A stretch of DNA of 64,000 nt from assembly GCF_031082405.1 (NCBI RefSeq), contig NZ_JAVHJU010000075.1:38358-102357 (forward strand), in the 5' to 3' direction. This DNA comes from Amycolatopsis sp. A133 (lineage in GTDB: Bacteria; Actinomycetota; Actinomycetes; Mycobacteriales; Pseudonocardiaceae). A program made the position numbers and the translations under genes. Of the stretch, positions 52,826 to 62,181 are shown one piece after another; the first letter of the stretch is position 1; every line of letters starts with the position of its first letter. The notes beneath the pieces are model-generated. The model had not been told where the DNA came from, did not search any database, and saw only the letters and a list, made by a program, of their open reading frames with translations.

Positions 52826-54979
52826 TCAGCTCTTCTCCAGGTACTCCGCCCGCTCGACGTCGACGACGTCGGCGACCATCTGGGCCAGGCCGCGGTACTT
52901 CGTCAGCTCCGGGTCCTGCGTGACGAGCTCCTGCGCCAGGGCCCGGGACGCGGCGATGACGTCTTCGTCCCGCAGCAGCGACAGCAGCTTGAGGGTGGAC
53001 CGCTTCCCGGACTGCGCGGCGCCGAGGATGTCACCTTCCCGGCGCAGTTCGAGGTCCAGCCGCGACAGCTCGAAGCCGTCGGTGGTCGACTCGACCGCGG
53101 CCAGCCGTTCGCGCGTCGCCGTGCCGTCGAGGGTCTCGGTGACCAGCAGGCACAGCCCCGGCACGCTGCCCCGGCCGACACGGCCACGCAGCTGGTGCAG
53201 CTGGCTGACGCCGAAGCGGTCGGCGTCCATGATCACCATCGCGGTCGCGTTCGGCACGTTCACGCCGACCTCGATGACGGTGGTGGCCACCAGGACGTCG
53301 AGGTTCCCCGCCGAGAAGGCCCGCATCACGGCGTCCTTGTCGTCGGGCGGCATCCGGCCGTGCAGCACGCCGATCTTCAGGCCCTGCAGCGGGCCGTGCT
53401 CCAGCTCGGGGGCGACCTCGAGGACCGCGAGCGGCGGCCGCTTGTCGCTCTTGTCCGACGGCGGCTCGTCACCGATCCGCGGGCAGACGACGTACGCCTG
53501 GTGCCCCTTGCCGACCTCCTCGCGGACGCGCTGCCAGATCCGCTCGAACCAGGCCGGTTTCTCGGCGACCGGCACGACCGTGGTGGCGATCGGCGACCGC
53601 CCCACCGGCATCTCGCGCAGCGCGGACACCTCGAGGTCGCCGTACACGGTCATCGCGACCGTGCGCGGGATCGGCGTCGCGGTCATGACGAGGACGTGCG
53701 GGCTGGTGTCGCCGGCGCCGCGGGTGCGCAGCGCGTCCCGCTGCTCGACGCCGAACCGGTGCTGCTCGTCGACGACGGCGAGGCCGAGGTCGGCGAACTC
53801 GACGTGGTCCTGGATCAGCGCGTGCGTGCCGACGACGATGCCCGCTTCGCCGCTGACGATCTCCAGCAGGGACTTCTTGCGCTCCTTCGCGCCCATCGAC
53901 CCGGTGAGCAGGGTGACGCGGGTGGCGTTCTCCGCCGCGCCCAGCTCGCCCGCCTGGCCGAGGTCGCCGAGCATCTCCCGCAGCGACCGCGCGTGCTGCG
54001 CGGCGAGGACCTCGGTCGGCGCCAGCATCGCGGCCTGCCGCCCGTTGTCGACGACCTGCAGCATCGCCCGCAGCGCGACGACCGTCTTGCCCGAGCCGAC
54101 CTCGCCCTGCAGCAGCCGGTTCATCGGGTGCTCCGACGCCAGGTCCGCGGCGATCTCGTCGCCGATCCCGCGCTGACCGGCGGTGAGGTCGAAGGGCAGC
54201 CGCTTGTCGAAAGCGTCCATGAGCCCGCCGCTGACGTGCGGGTTCGCCTTCGCCGGGCGGGAGATCGCCGAATGGCGCCGCTGCGCGAAGATCAGCTGGA
54301 CGGCCATGGCCTCGTCCCACTTCAGCCGCTTCTTCGACGCCTCCAGGTGCGCCCAGTTCTCCGGGCGGTGGATGCCGCGCAGCGCGTTGTCGAGGTCCGC
54401 CAACCGGTGCAGCCGCCGCAGCTCGGCGGGCATCGGGTCGTCGTCGACCTCGAGGACGTCGAGGACCTGGCGCACGCACTTGGCGATCGACCACGTCGGC
54501 ATGCCCTGCGCCGCCGGGTAGACCGGGATGATCGCGGCGAGGAAGTTGTCCATCGCCTCGGCTTCGTTCTCGGCGTCGAACAGCTCGTACTCGGGGTTGG
54601 TCAGCTGCAGGGTGTCGCGGAAGGCGGAAACCTTGCCGGCGAACAGGCCGGTCTTGCCGGGCACCAGGTCCTTCTCGCGCCAGGCCTGGTTGAAGAAAGC
54701 GCAGGTGAGCCGGCGTTTCCCGTCGGTGATCACCATGTCGAGGATGGTCCCGTTGCGGGCCTTCATCCGCCGCTTGCTCACCTTTTCGATGCGCGCCAGC
54801 ACGGTGGCGTGCTCGCCCAGCTCGAGGCCGTGGATGTCGGTGAGCTCGCCGCGCTCGGCGTAGCGGCGCGGGTAGTGGCGCAGCAGGTCGCTGACCGTCT
54901 CGATGTCCAACGCCGTGGCGAGCGCCTTCGCCGTCTTGGCGCCCAGCAGCAACGGCAGCTTGTCGCGCAGTCCGGCCAT
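52826..54979 (-). CDS. recG: ATP-dependent DNA helicase RecG
   Basis: A 717-aa branch-migration helicase for stalled forks. It has an N-terminal wedge/OB domain (about 50-180), Walker A GEVGSGKTVVAL, Walker B/motif II DEQHRFG, motif III TATPIPRT, and motif VI QLRGRVGRG. The C-terminal TRG region is present. It starts three bases after the stop of the DAK-domain gene, a conserved pair. Confidence 0.96.
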   Translation of the reverse strand: MAGLRDKLPLLLGAKTAKALATALDIETVSDLLRHYPRRYAERGELTDIHGLELGEHATVLARIEKVSKRRMKARNGTILDMVITDGKRRLTCAFFNQAWREKDLVPGKTGLFAGKVSAFRDTLQLTNPEYELFDAENEAEAMDNFLAAIIPVYPAAQGMPTWSIAKCVRQVLDVLEVDDDPMPAELRRLHRLADLDNALRGIHRPENWAHLEASKKRLKWDEAMAVQLIFAQRRHSAISRPAKANPHVSGGLMDAFDKRLPFDLTAGQRGIGDEIAADLASEHPMNRLLQGEVGSGKTVVALRAMLQVVDNGRQAAMLAPTEVLAAQHARSLREMLGDLGQAGELGAAENATRVTLLTGSMGAKERKKSLLEIVSGEAGIVVGTHALIQDHVEFADLGLAVVDEQHRFGVEQRDALRTRGAGDTSPHVLVMTATPIPRTVAMTVYGDLEVSALREMPVGRSPIATTVVPVAEKPAWFERIWQRVREEVGKGHQAYVVCPRIGDEPPSDKSDKRPPLAVLEVAPELEHGPLQGLKIGVLHGRMPPDDKDAVMRAFSAGNLDVLVATTVIEVGVNVPNATAMVIMDADRFGVSQLHQLRGRVGRGSVPGLCLLVTETLDGTATRERLAAVESTTDGFELSRLDLELRREGDILGAAQSGKRSTLKLLSLLRDEDVIAASRALAQELVTQDPELTKYRGLAQMVADVVDVERAEYLEKS

Positions 54980-54982
54980 CCG

Positions 54983-56557
54983 CTATTCGACTCCCATCAG
55001 CAGCACGGCGTCCGCTTGGCCGCTGGCGTAGCTGGTCAGCTCCACCTCCGGGTGCTCCACCCGCAGCTGCTCCGCGAGCTCCCCGGCGATCCCGGGCGGG
55101 GCGGCGGCCCCGCTCAGCACCGTCACCAGTTCCCCGCCGAGCGCCAGCATCCGGTTGAGCACGTTCATCGCGGCCGCGACCAGGTTCGTCTCGGACGCGG
55201 GCGCGGGCTCGATCAGCACCACTTCGCCGTCGACCAGGCCGACCACGTCACCGGACTGGGCCCGGCCCACCCAGGTTAGCGACTCCTCCTGCGCGATCCG
55301 CAGTTCGCCACGCCTGGTCGCGGCGGCCGCTTCGGCCATCGCGACGACGTCGTCGTTGGTGCGGCGCCCGGCGTCGTGCACGGCGAGGGCGGCCAGCACC
55401 TGCACCGGCGACGCGCACGGGATGACCACGACGTCCCGGCCGGCGGCCATCGCGTGCCCGGCCGCGGTGTCGGCCGCGGCGGTCAGCGCGACGCTGCCCG
55501 GCAGCACGGTCACCTGCTGCCCGGCGGCCTCGTTGAGCAGGCCGATCACGTCCTCGACGCTCGGCGTCCCGCCCTCGGGCACGGCCAGCACCGGGATGCT
55601 TTCGGCGCGCAGCAGCTCGGCCAGCGCCCCGCCGTGGACGACGGCGACGACCGTGCGGTCGATCCCGCCACCGGGTTCGATCGGCGTCGGCGTGAGCAGC
55701 GGCTCCACGCGGATCCGGCGGGGACGGCCGAGCGCGAGCCCGGCCTCGATGGCGGCGCCGATGTCGGCGCAGTGGACGTGCACGGCGTGGCTGCCCGAGC
55801 CGTCGCCGGCCACCGTGACGCTGTCGCCGAGGCCGCTCAGCTCCTTGCGCAGGGTCGGCAGGCTCTGCTCGTCGACGCCGTCGAGGAGGTACATGACCTC
55901 CCAGGCGTAGGCCTCGGGGATTTCGGTGTGGGCCTCGAGGGCGTGCTCCTGCTCGAGCGGGGCCCCGGTGAGCACGCCGACCAGCGCGTCGAGCACGGCG
56001 ACGAGCCCGCGCGCCCCGGCGTCGACGACCCCCGCCTTGGCCAGCGCGGGCAGCTGCTCGGGCGTCTTCTCGAGGGCGTGCGCGGCCTCTTCGGCGGCTG
56101 CTGCGGCCACTTCGGCGAGCGTTCGCGTGTCACCGCGGACGGCGAGGGCGACGGCGTGCAGGACGGTCAGGATGGTCCCGGCGACCGGGCGGCTGACGGC
56201 GCCGGTGGCGGCCTCGTCGGCGTGCCCCAGCGCCCGGGCCAGCCACGGGCCGTCCAGCTCGCCTTCGGCCGAGTCGGCCAGCCCGCGCACGACCTGGGAG
56301 AGGATCACCCCGGAGTTGCCCTTGGCGGAGGCGACCGCTCCCCGGGCGAGGACCTTCAGCGCTTCGGCCGCGTCTTCCGGGCTCGTTCCCGCCAGTTCCG
56401 CGGCGGCGCCGGTCATCGTGAAGAGCATGTTGGAGCCGGTGTCGGAGTCGGCGACGGGGTAGACGTTGATCTCGTCGATGGCCGGCCGCAGGCTCGCCAG
56501 GCTGCGCACACAGCCCGCCGCCCAGGCCGACACCGCCGCCGCGTCCAGCACCCGCAC
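54983..56557 (-). CDS. DAK/DhaL-domain protein (YloV/FakA-like)
   Basis: A 524-aa protein. The N-terminal DhaL domain (about 1-195) has NVYPVADSDTGSNM, the Mg-ATP Asp motif, and AKGNSGVILSQ. The C-terminal half (about 210-524) is the DegV/FakA-like regulatory domain (VLAVPEGGTPSVEDVI, VVVIPCASPVQV). In Firmicutes FakA phosphorylates fatty acids bound to FakB. The actinobacterial role (Rv2974c) is less clear. The start is GTG. It lies upstream of recG and diverges from rpmB. Confidence 0.88.
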   Translation of the reverse strand: MRVLDAAAVSAWAAGCVRSLASLRPAIDEINVYPVADSDTGSNMLFTMTGAAAELAGTSPEDAAEALKVLARGAVASAKGNSGVILSQVVRGLADSAEGELDGPWLARALGHADEAATGAVSRPVAGTILTVLHAVALAVRGDTRTLAEVAAAAAEEAAHALEKTPEQLPALAKAGVVDAGARGLVAVLDALVGVLTGAPLEQEHALEAHTEIPEAYAWEVMYLLDGVDEQSLPTLRKELSGLGDSVTVAGDGSGSHAVHVHCADIGAAIEAGLALGRPRRIRVEPLLTPTPIEPGGGIDRTVVAVVHGGALAELLRAESIPVLAVPEGGTPSVEDVIGLLNEAAGQQVTVLPGSVALTAAADTAAGHAMAAGRDVVVIPCASPVQVLAALAVHDAGRRTNDDVVAMAEAAAATRRGELRIAQEESLTWVGRAQSGDVVGLVDGEVVLIEPAPASETNLVAAAMNVLNRMLALGGELVTVLSGAAAPPGIAGELAEQLRVEHPEVELTSYASGQADAVLLMGVE

Positions 56558-56639
56558 CCGTAACCTCCCGACCGGTCATCCGGCAGCGTATCGACCCGGT
56601 GCGGAAGGCCGGGAACGCAGTAGTTACTATGGTCGAGTT

Positions 56640-56674
56640 GCCCAGCACATCTGGGCTCATTCTTTGACCCAGAT
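56640..56674 (+). promoter_or_regulatory. rpmB leader with two mutually exclusive hairpins
   Basis: GCCCAG (56640-56645) can pair with CTGGGC (56651-56656), or ATCTGGG (56649-56655) with CCCAGAT (56668-56674). Both need the same CTGGG segment. The second hairpin ends two bases before the AAAGGAG ribosome binding site. A TACTAT -10 candidate lies at 56625-56630. Confidence 0.5.
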
Positions 56675-56689
56675 CCAAAGGAGTTCGAC

Positions 56690-56881
56690 GTGGCTGCCGT
56701 GTGCGACGTCTGTGGCAAGGGACCCGGCTTCGGCAAGTCGGTCTCGCACTCCCACCGCCGTACCAACCGCCGGTGGAACCCGAACATCCAGACCGTCCAC
56801 GCCAAGGTGGGTGTGTCCCAGCGCAAGCGCTTGAACGTGTGCACCTCGTGCATCAAGGCGGGCAAGGTCGTTCGCGGCTGA
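56690..56881 (+). CDS. rpmB: 50S ribosomal protein L28
   Basis: A 63-aa protein, AVCDVCGKGPGFGKSVSHSH, with the zinc pairs C5/C8 and C51/C54 (C+ form). RRTNRRWNPNIQ is the L28 signature. GTG start after AAAGGAG. Monocistronic, with a strong terminator. Confidence 0.97.
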   Translation: MAAVCDVCGKGPGFGKSVSHSHRRTNRRWNPNIQTVHAKVGVSQRKRLNVCTSCIKAGKVVRG

Positions 56882-56896
56882 GGCGAGAAGTTTGGA

Positions 56897-56930
56897 ATGG
56901 CGGGTGCTCTTCGGAGCACCCGCCATTTTC
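56897..56930 (+). terminator. Rho-independent terminator of rpmB
   Basis: Perfect 13-bp arms ATGGCGGGTGCTC / GAGCACCCGCCAT closed by a TTCG tetraloop and followed by TTTTC. 15 bp after the stop. Confidence 0.9.
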
Positions 56931-56945
56931 ATGTGGTCACCTCAA

Positions 56946-57030
56946 GCGCCCCAATGTGGCGTTCGGTGCGTCCAACGCACCGAACGCCACATTGGGTGCG
57001 TTGGACGCAACCAACGCCACATTGGGGCGT
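56946..57030. repeat. Dispersed 30-bp repeat family, locus C
   Basis: Left edge GCGCCCCAATGTGGCGTT, one inner 30-bp-like unit in each orientation around GCGTCCAACGC / GCGTTGGACGC, right edge AACGCCACATTGGGGCG. The element sits between rpmB's terminator and the stop of the convergent hydrolase gene, and would fold as a long hairpin. Confidence 0.88.
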
Positions 57031-57037
57031 TGGGGAC

Positions 57038-57808
57038 CTACTTGAGGAAGCCGGTCAGCAGGTCGCGCAGGGTTTCCGGGAACTGCAGCACCCCGTGGTC
57101 CTGCCCCTCCAGAGTCTCGTGACGGGCTCCCGGCACCGCCTCGGCCGCCGCGCGGGCACCTGACCGGAGTGCCTCGTCGCTGGCGCCGCCGCCGATCACC
57201 AAGGCCGGGACCTCGATGCGGGCCAGGTGCTCCACCCGCGGGCGGGCGCCGGGACCGCAGATCGCCAGGTCGTACGGCAGCGTGTGCGCCAGCGCCGTGA
57301 ACCAGCCCCACACCGGGGCCTGCTTCATCCCCTCGATCATCTCCGCCGGCGTGCCCGCGACCTGCAGGAACGTCGCCACCGCGCCGTCGCGGTCCCCCGC
57401 CGCGAGCTGGGCGCGCACCTCGTCCAGCACGTCGGCCCGCGGGTGCTCGCCGGTCGCGTAAGGGGGCTCGTACGCCACCACGCGCTCGATCGGGAGACCC
57501 CCGGCCGCCGCCTCCAGGGCCAGGACCGCGCCCGACGAGTGGCCGAACACCGACGCCGTTCCGCCCACCTGCGCGATCAGCGCCGCGATGTCTTCGATCT
57601 CACGCGCGACGGCGTACTCGGCCGAGTCGCCGCTGTCACCGCGCCCACGGCGGTCGTAGGCGATCGTCGTGAAGTCGCCGGCCAGCGCCTCCGCCAGGCC
57701 CGCGACGGTCGTCCGGTCGTTGAACGCGCCGCCGATCAGGATCACCGGCGCGCCGGAGCCGCGCTGCTCGAAGTGGATGGTCGTGCCGTCGGCCGAAGTG
57801 ACGTTCAT
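57038..57808 (-). CDS. Alpha/beta-fold hydrolase
   Basis: A 256-aa cytosolic hydrolase. The nucleophile elbow is GHSSGA (Ser near 91), the oxyanion-side motif is LIGGAFNDR, and the Asp/His pair is in the C-terminal part with H in EGQDHGVLQF. The lid region is small. The substrate is unknown. Convergent with rpmB across repeat locus C, and 58 bp upstream of the ung stop. Confidence 0.88.
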   Translation of the reverse strand: MNVTSADGTTIHFEQRGSGAPVILIGGAFNDRTTVAGLAEALAGDFTTIAYDRRGRGDSGDSAEYAVAREIEDIAALIAQVGGTASVFGHSSGAVLALEAAAGGLPIERVVAYEPPYATGEHPRADVLDEVRAQLAAGDRDGAVATFLQVAGTPAEMIEGMKQAPVWGWFTALAHTLPYDLAICGPGARPRVEHLARIEVPALVIGGGASDEALRSGARAAAEAVPGARHETLEGQDHGVLQFPETLRDLLTGFLK

Positions 57809-57866
57809 GCTTCCTCCCGGGATTCAGTCCGTGGTCGGAGCCGTGACGCCGATCCGGACACGGACC

Positions 57867-58544
57867 TCAGGGGAGTTTCCAGTCGACCGGCTGCGCGCCC
57901 TGGTCGACGAGCAGCTGGTTGGCGCGGCTGAACGGGCGCGACCCGAAGAAGCCGTTGTGCGCCGAAAGCGGGCTCGGGTGCGCCGACTCGATGCACGGGA
58001 CGTCACCCAGCATCGGGCGCAGGTTGCGCGCGTTGCGGCCCCACAGGATCGCCACCATCGGCTCCGACCGGGCCGCGAGGGCCTTGATCGCCTGCTCGGT
58101 GACCTCTTCCCAGCCCTTGCCCTGGTGCGAGTTTGACTTCCCCGGCTGCACGGTCAGCGCCCTGTTGAGCAGCAGCACGCCCTGCTCGGCCCACGGCGTC
58201 AGGTCGCCGTTGGAGGGCAGCGGGTGGCCGAGGTCCTCGGTGTACTCCTTGTAGATGTTGACCAGGCTCTTCGGGATCGGCCGGACGTCCGGCGCCACCG
58301 AAAAGCTCAGGCCCACCGCGTGCCCCGGCGTCGGGTACGGGTCCTGCCCGACGATCAGCACCCGCACGTCGTGGAACGGCTGCTGGAACGCCCGCAGCAC
58401 GTGTTCACCCGCCGGCAGGTAGGTGCGGCCGGCGGCGATCTCCGCGCGGAGGAACTCCCCCATCGCGGCGACCTGCGGCGCCACCGGTTCGAGGGCTTTC
58501 GCCCAGCCTGCCTCGACGATGTCCTGCAGCGGTCGTGCGGTCAC
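57867..58544 (-). CDS. ung: Uracil-DNA glycosylase
   Basis: A 225-aa family-1 UDG that removes uracil from DNA. The water-activating motif GQDPYPTPGHAVGL and the Leu-loop motif HPSPLSAHNGFFGS are intact. The start is GTG. Its place near thiL and recG follows the mycobacterial order. Confidence 0.97.
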   Translation of the reverse strand: MTARPLQDIVEAGWAKALEPVAPQVAAMGEFLRAEIAAGRTYLPAGEHVLRAFQQPFHDVRVLIVGQDPYPTPGHAVGLSFSVAPDVRPIPKSLVNIYKEYTEDLGHPLPSNGDLTPWAEQGVLLLNRALTVQPGKSNSHQGKGWEEVTEQAIKALAARSEPMVAILWGRNARNLRPMLGDVPCIESAHPSPLSAHNGFFGSRPFSRANQLLVDQGAQPVDWKLP

Positions 58545-58574
58545 GGCCCGCGAGCTTACCGGGCGTGGCCGGCG

Positions 58575-59105
58575 TCACCCGAGCGGGTCGAGCCGCCGCA
58601 GCTCGGTCCGGAACCGCTGCGCCCGCCGGACGTACGAATCGACGACGAGCGCGATGTTCTCCGCGCTGAAGGACTTGTTCTCGCGCGTCTTCCCCGGCAC
58701 GCCCAACGCGATTTCGCCGGTCTTGACGAGGGAACCGTACGACAGCACCGCACCCGCGCCGACCATGCCGCCGTCCTCGATCACCGAGCCGTTCAGCACC
58801 ACCGAACCGGACGCGATCAGGCAGCCCGTGCCGATCGTCGCGCCCTCGACGTGCACCGCGTGGCCGATCGCCGACGACGGCCCGAGGATCGTCGGGTGCT
58901 GCTTCGTGCAGTGCAGGACGCAGCCGTCCTGGACGTTCGACCGCTCGCCGATCTCGATGTAGCCGTGGTCGCCGCGCAGCACCGTCTGCGGCCACACCGA
59001 CGCGTGCGCGCCGATCCGGACGTCGCCGATCACGGTCGCGTCCGGGTGGACGTAGGCGTCGGGGTGGATCGTCGGCTCGAGCGAACCGAGTGCGTAGATC
59101 GGCAT
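58575..59105 (-). CDS. Gamma-carbonic anhydrase-like hexapeptide protein
   Basis: A 176-aa left-handed beta-helix protein. The start PIYALGSLEPTIHPDAYVHP and repeats such as ATVIGDVRIGAHASVW, and three zinc-candidate His (VLHC, IGHAVHVEG), place it in the gamma-CA/YrdA family. The ATG at 59105 has GGAGG five bases upstream; the longer start at 59132 does not. Whether it hydrates CO2 or is an acyl/CoA-binding relative is not known. Divergent to the alpha-galactosidase, with 32 bp between starts. Confidence 0.87.
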   Translation of the reverse strand: MPIYALGSLEPTIHPDAYVHPDATVIGDVRIGAHASVWPQTVLRGDHGYIEIGERSNVQDGCVLHCTKQHPTILGPSSAIGHAVHVEGATIGTGCLIASGSVVLNGSVIEDGGMVGAGAVLSYGSLVKTGEIALGVPGKTRENKSFSAENIALVVDSYVRRAQRFRTELRRLDPLG

Positions 59106-59137
59106 GCCGCCTCCGGGTGACTGCGGTTTCACTTCCC

Positions 59138-60352
59138 GTGCGATTGGATCACGTCATCGCCGCGACGCCGAAAACCCGTCCGAGAAGCACCGCGCTCGTG
59201 CTCCTCCTCGTCGTGCTGACCTGGCTGCTCAGCGTGCCCGTCGCCTCGCCCGCGCTCGCGAACGGCCTGGCGGGCACCCCGCCGATGGGCTGGAACAGCT
59301 GGAACCAGGTCCGCTGCTACGACCTGACCGAAGACGTCGTGCGCAAAGCCGCCGACGCGCTCGCCGACACCGGCCTGCGTGACGCGGGTTACGAGTACGT
59401 CGTCGTCGACGACTGCTGGCAGGCCCCGGCCCGCGCCGCCGACGGCTCGCTGCAGCCGGACCCGGCGCGGTTCCCGCACGGGATCGCCGAGCTCGCCGAC
59501 TACGTGCACTCGCGCGGCCTGCTGTTCGGCATCTACGCCGTGCCCGGCAGCCGGACCTGCGCGATGGCGAACGACGGCTACCCGGCGGCCGGCATCGGCT
59601 CGCTCGGGCACGAACGCCAGGACGCCGAGGCGTTCGACCGCTGGGGCGTCGACTACCTCAAGTACGACTGGTGCAACGCCGACACCGTCGACGGCCTCGA
59701 CCGGAAAGCCGCGTTCGAGAAGATGCGCGACGAGCTCGCGCGGCTGCCCCGCCCGATCGTCTACGCGATCTCCGAGTACGGCGTCTCGAGCCCGTGGACC
59801 TGGGCGCGGCCGGTGGCGAACCTGTGGCGCACCACCTACGACCTGGTCCCGACCTGGGACTCGGTGCTGGCGACGATCGACCGGCAGGCCGCGGTCGCCG
59901 TCCACAGCGGGTCCCCCGGCGGCTGGAACGACCCGGACATGCTGCAGGTCGGCAACGGCACGCTCACCGCCGACGAGGCCCGCGCGCACTTCAGCGTCTG
60001 GGCCGTGCTGAACGCGCCGCTGTTCGCCGGCACCGATCCGGCGAAGCTGAGCGGCACCGACCTCGCGACGCTCGCCAACCCGGAGGCGATCGCCGTCGAC
60101 CAGGACTTCGCCGGTGGCCAAGGGCGGCGGCTCGACGCGGGCCCCGGCTACCAGGTGTGGGGAAAACCGTTGTCCGGCGGCGGTTTCGCGGTGGTGCTGC
60201 TCAACACCGGCAGCACCACCGCGACCGTCTCCGCTTCGGTTCCCGGCTCCTGGACCGTCCGGGACCTGTGGGCCCACCAGGACGTGGGCACCGGCCTCTC
60301 GGCGCTCCTGCGCCCGCACCAGGCGGCCCTGCTGAAGCTCACACCGAGATGA
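59138..60352 (+). CDS. Secreted GH27 alpha-galactosidase
   Basis: An exported enzyme of about 404 aa. The signal peptide has the core STALVLLLVVLTWLLSVPVA, ending PALA. The catalytic (beta/alpha)8 barrel begins GLAGTPPMGWNSWN, with VVDDCWQ, nucleophile Asp in YLKYDWCN, and acid/base Asp in GGWNDPDMLQVGN. A C-terminal all-beta domain of about 80 residues follows. GTG 59138 is the best start available; upstream starts are inside the divergent gene. The 3' end overlaps the convergent acetyltransferase gene by 14 bp. Confidence 0.9.
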   Translation: MRLDHVIAATPKTRPRSTALVLLLVVLTWLLSVPVASPALANGLAGTPPMGWNSWNQVRCYDLTEDVVRKAADALADTGLRDAGYEYVVVDDCWQAPARAADGSLQPDPARFPHGIAELADYVHSRGLLFGIYAVPGSRTCAMANDGYPAAGIGSLGHERQDAEAFDRWGVDYLKYDWCNADTVDGLDRKAAFEKMRDELARLPRPIVYAISEYGVSSPWTWARPVANLWRTTYDLVPTWDSVLATIDRQAAVAVHSGSPGGWNDPDMLQVGNGTLTADEARAHFSVWAVLNAPLFAGTDPAKLSGTDLATLANPEAIAVDQDFAGGQGRRLDAGPGYQVWGKPLSGGGFAVVLLNTGSTTATVSASVPGSWTVRDLWAHQDVGTGLSALLRPHQAALLKLTPR

Positions 60353-60818
60353 GGTCCTTGCCGTAACAGCGGCTTTCCGGCTCGTTCCGGTAGACGCCGA
60401 ACTTCGGGATCTCGGCGTACCCCGACGACGTGTAGAGCGCGATCGCCTCCGGCTGCTTGGTGCCGGTTTCCAGGACCGCGCGCTTCCGCCCGCACAGCGC
60501 CGCGGTGCGCTCCAGCTCGGACAGGATCATCCGCGCGAACCCGCGGCCACGGGCCGAATCGGCGACGTACATCCGCTTGAATTCGGCGTCGCCCGGCCGG
60601 AAGTCCGGCTCGGGGCCGTCGTGGGCGCGCCACGCCCCGCAGGCGACGGCTTCGTCGCCCTGGTAACCGACGAGGAACACGCCCTGCGGCGGGTCGAAGT
60701 CCGCCGGGGTCATCGGGGTGCTGTCTTCGCTGCCGTAACGCTCGACGTACACCTGCTGCACCGCGGCCATGAGCTTGGCCGCGTCGGGATGGTCGTAGGG
60801 GACCGGAACGATTCTCAC
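60339..60818 (-). CDS. GNAT-family N-acetyltransferase
   Basis: A 159-aa acetyl-CoA-dependent acyltransferase. Motif A is KRMYVADSARGRGFARMIL, and the beta-strand/turn LETGTKQPEAIALYTSSGYAEI follows. The start is GTG. Substrate unknown. Overlaps the alpha-galactosidase tail-to-tail by 14 bp and is separated by 16 bp from the thiL stop. Confidence 0.9.
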   Translation of the reverse strand: MRIVPVPYDHPDAAKLMAAVQQVYVERYGSEDSTPMTPADFDPPQGVFLVGYQGDEAVACGAWRAHDGPEPDFRPGDAEFKRMYVADSARGRGFARMILSELERTAALCGRKRAVLETGTKQPEAIALYTSSGYAEIPKFGVYRNEPESRCYGKDLISV

Positions 60819-60834
60819 GCTTCCGGAGCCTAGA

Positions 60835-61791
60835 TCAGCGCCAGTGCGTCCACCCGCCTTCTCGGGAGAACGGCTTGCCGTCGACGGTGATCCCCGAGTC
60901 GGCCATCGTGACGACGCCGATGGTGCGCCAGCCGTCGGGAAGCTCGGTGAACGGCGGGAAGGTGGCCGCCAGTGCGTGGTCTTCCCCGCCGGTGAGCACC
61001 CAGTCGAGGGGGTCCGCGCCCAGCGCGGCGCCGACCTCGGAGAGCCGGGCGGGGACGTCGAGGTCGGCGGTGCGGACGTCGATGCCGACCCCGGAGGCCT
61101 CGCCGATGTGGGCGAGGTCGGCGAGCAGGCCGTCGGAGACGTCGATCATCGCCGTGGCCCCGGCCAGCGCGGCGCGCGGACCGGCCTCGTAGGGCGGCTC
61201 CGGGCAGCGCTGGGCGTTGACGACGCCGACCGGGGACCGGAAGCCGCGGCCGAGGACGGCCAGGCCGGCGGCCGCCCAGCCGAGGCGGCCGTTGACGGCG
61301 ACGAGGTCGCCGGGCCGGGCTCCCGAGCGCGTCACCGGTTCGCGGTCGCCGAGGTCGCCCAGCGCCGTGACGCTGATCACGAGCTGGTCGGCGCGGACCA
61401 TGTCGCCGCCGGAAACGCCGACACCCGCGCGTTCGGCTTCGGCCCACATGCCGTCGGCCAGCCCCGTGACGACTTCGCGCGGGGTGTCGGACGGGCAGGC
61501 CAGGCCGACCAGGACGGTGGTCGGAGTGGCGCCCATGGCGGCGATGTCGGCCAGGTTGACCGCGACGGCCTTGCGCCCGACGTGCTCGGGCGAGGACCAG
61601 TCCAGCCGGAAGTGGACGCCCTGGACGAGCACGTCGGTGCTGGCGACCACGCGGCCGTCCGGGGCCGCGACGACGGCGGCGTCGTCACCCGGGCCGAGCA
61701 GCGTGCCCGGCGGCTGACGCCGTCCTTCGGTGACGGCGCGGATGAGCGCGAACTCCCCGGTCTCGGCGACCGTTCCGTCGTTCGGTGACAC
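60835..61791 (-). CDS. thiL: Thiamine-monophosphate kinase
   Basis: A 318-aa enzyme that makes thiamine diphosphate from thiamine phosphate with ATP. Family motifs are GPGDDAAVV, STDVLVQGVHF, AVNLADIAAMGA, VSGGDMVRAD, IDVSDGLLADLAHI and LTGGEDHALAATF. The start is GTG. Divergent to the small Lrp-type gene. Confidence 0.96.
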   Translation of the reverse strand: MSPNDGTVAETGEFALIRAVTEGRRQPPGTLLGPGDDAAVVAAPDGRVVASTDVLVQGVHFRLDWSSPEHVGRKAVAVNLADIAAMGATPTTVLVGLACPSDTPREVVTGLADGMWAEAERAGVGVSGGDMVRADQLVISVTALGDLGDREPVTRSGARPGDLVAVNGRLGWAAAGLAVLGRGFRSPVGVVNAQRCPEPPYEAGPRAALAGATAMIDVSDGLLADLAHIGEASGVGIDVRTADLDVPARLSEVGAALGADPLDWVLTGGEDHALAATFPPFTELPDGWRTIGVVTMADSGITVDGKPFSREGGWTHWR

Positions 61792-61928
61792 CGGTCACCT
61801 CTGCTTTCTCTACCGGGACAAAGATCGATCACCGATAGTCGGATGCCCTATGTTTTTCCGTGAGCTGGCGATACGTTGCTGATGACGTTCCTACCTTGAG
61901 CGACAAGATCCCGACGAAAGGGCGCGCC

Positions 61929-62162
61929 GTGGTCCACGCATACATCCTCATCCAGACCGAGGTCGGCAAGGCGGCCGCGGTGGCTGCCGAGATCTCCAGC
62001 ATCCCGGGTGTGACCAGCTCGGAGGATGTCACCGGACCGTACGACGTCATCGTCCGCGCGGCCGCCGACAACGTCGACCAGCTGGGCCAGCTCGTGGTCG
62101 CGAAGGTGCAGAACGTCGAGGGCATCACGCGGACGCTGACCTGCCCGGTCGTCCACCTCTGA
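61929..62162 (+). CDS. Stand-alone Lrp/AsnC ligand-binding (RAM) domain protein
   Basis: A 77-aa protein that is only the alpha-beta RAM domain of Lrp/AsnC regulators (VHAYILIQTEVGKAAAVAAEI, GVTSSEDVTGPYDVIVRAAA). It has no DNA-binding domain. Such small proteins form oligomers that bind amino acids. The GTG at 61929 follows AAAGGG and starts exactly at the domain edge; the frame upstream is not conserved. DUF3515 follows after 19 bp. Confidence 0.9.
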   Translation: MVHAYILIQTEVGKAAAVAAEISSIPGVTSSEDVTGPYDVIVRAAADNVDQLGQLVVAKVQNVEGITRTLTCPVVHL

Positions 62163-62181
62163 CCAGTGGTGTAGTTAGGGA

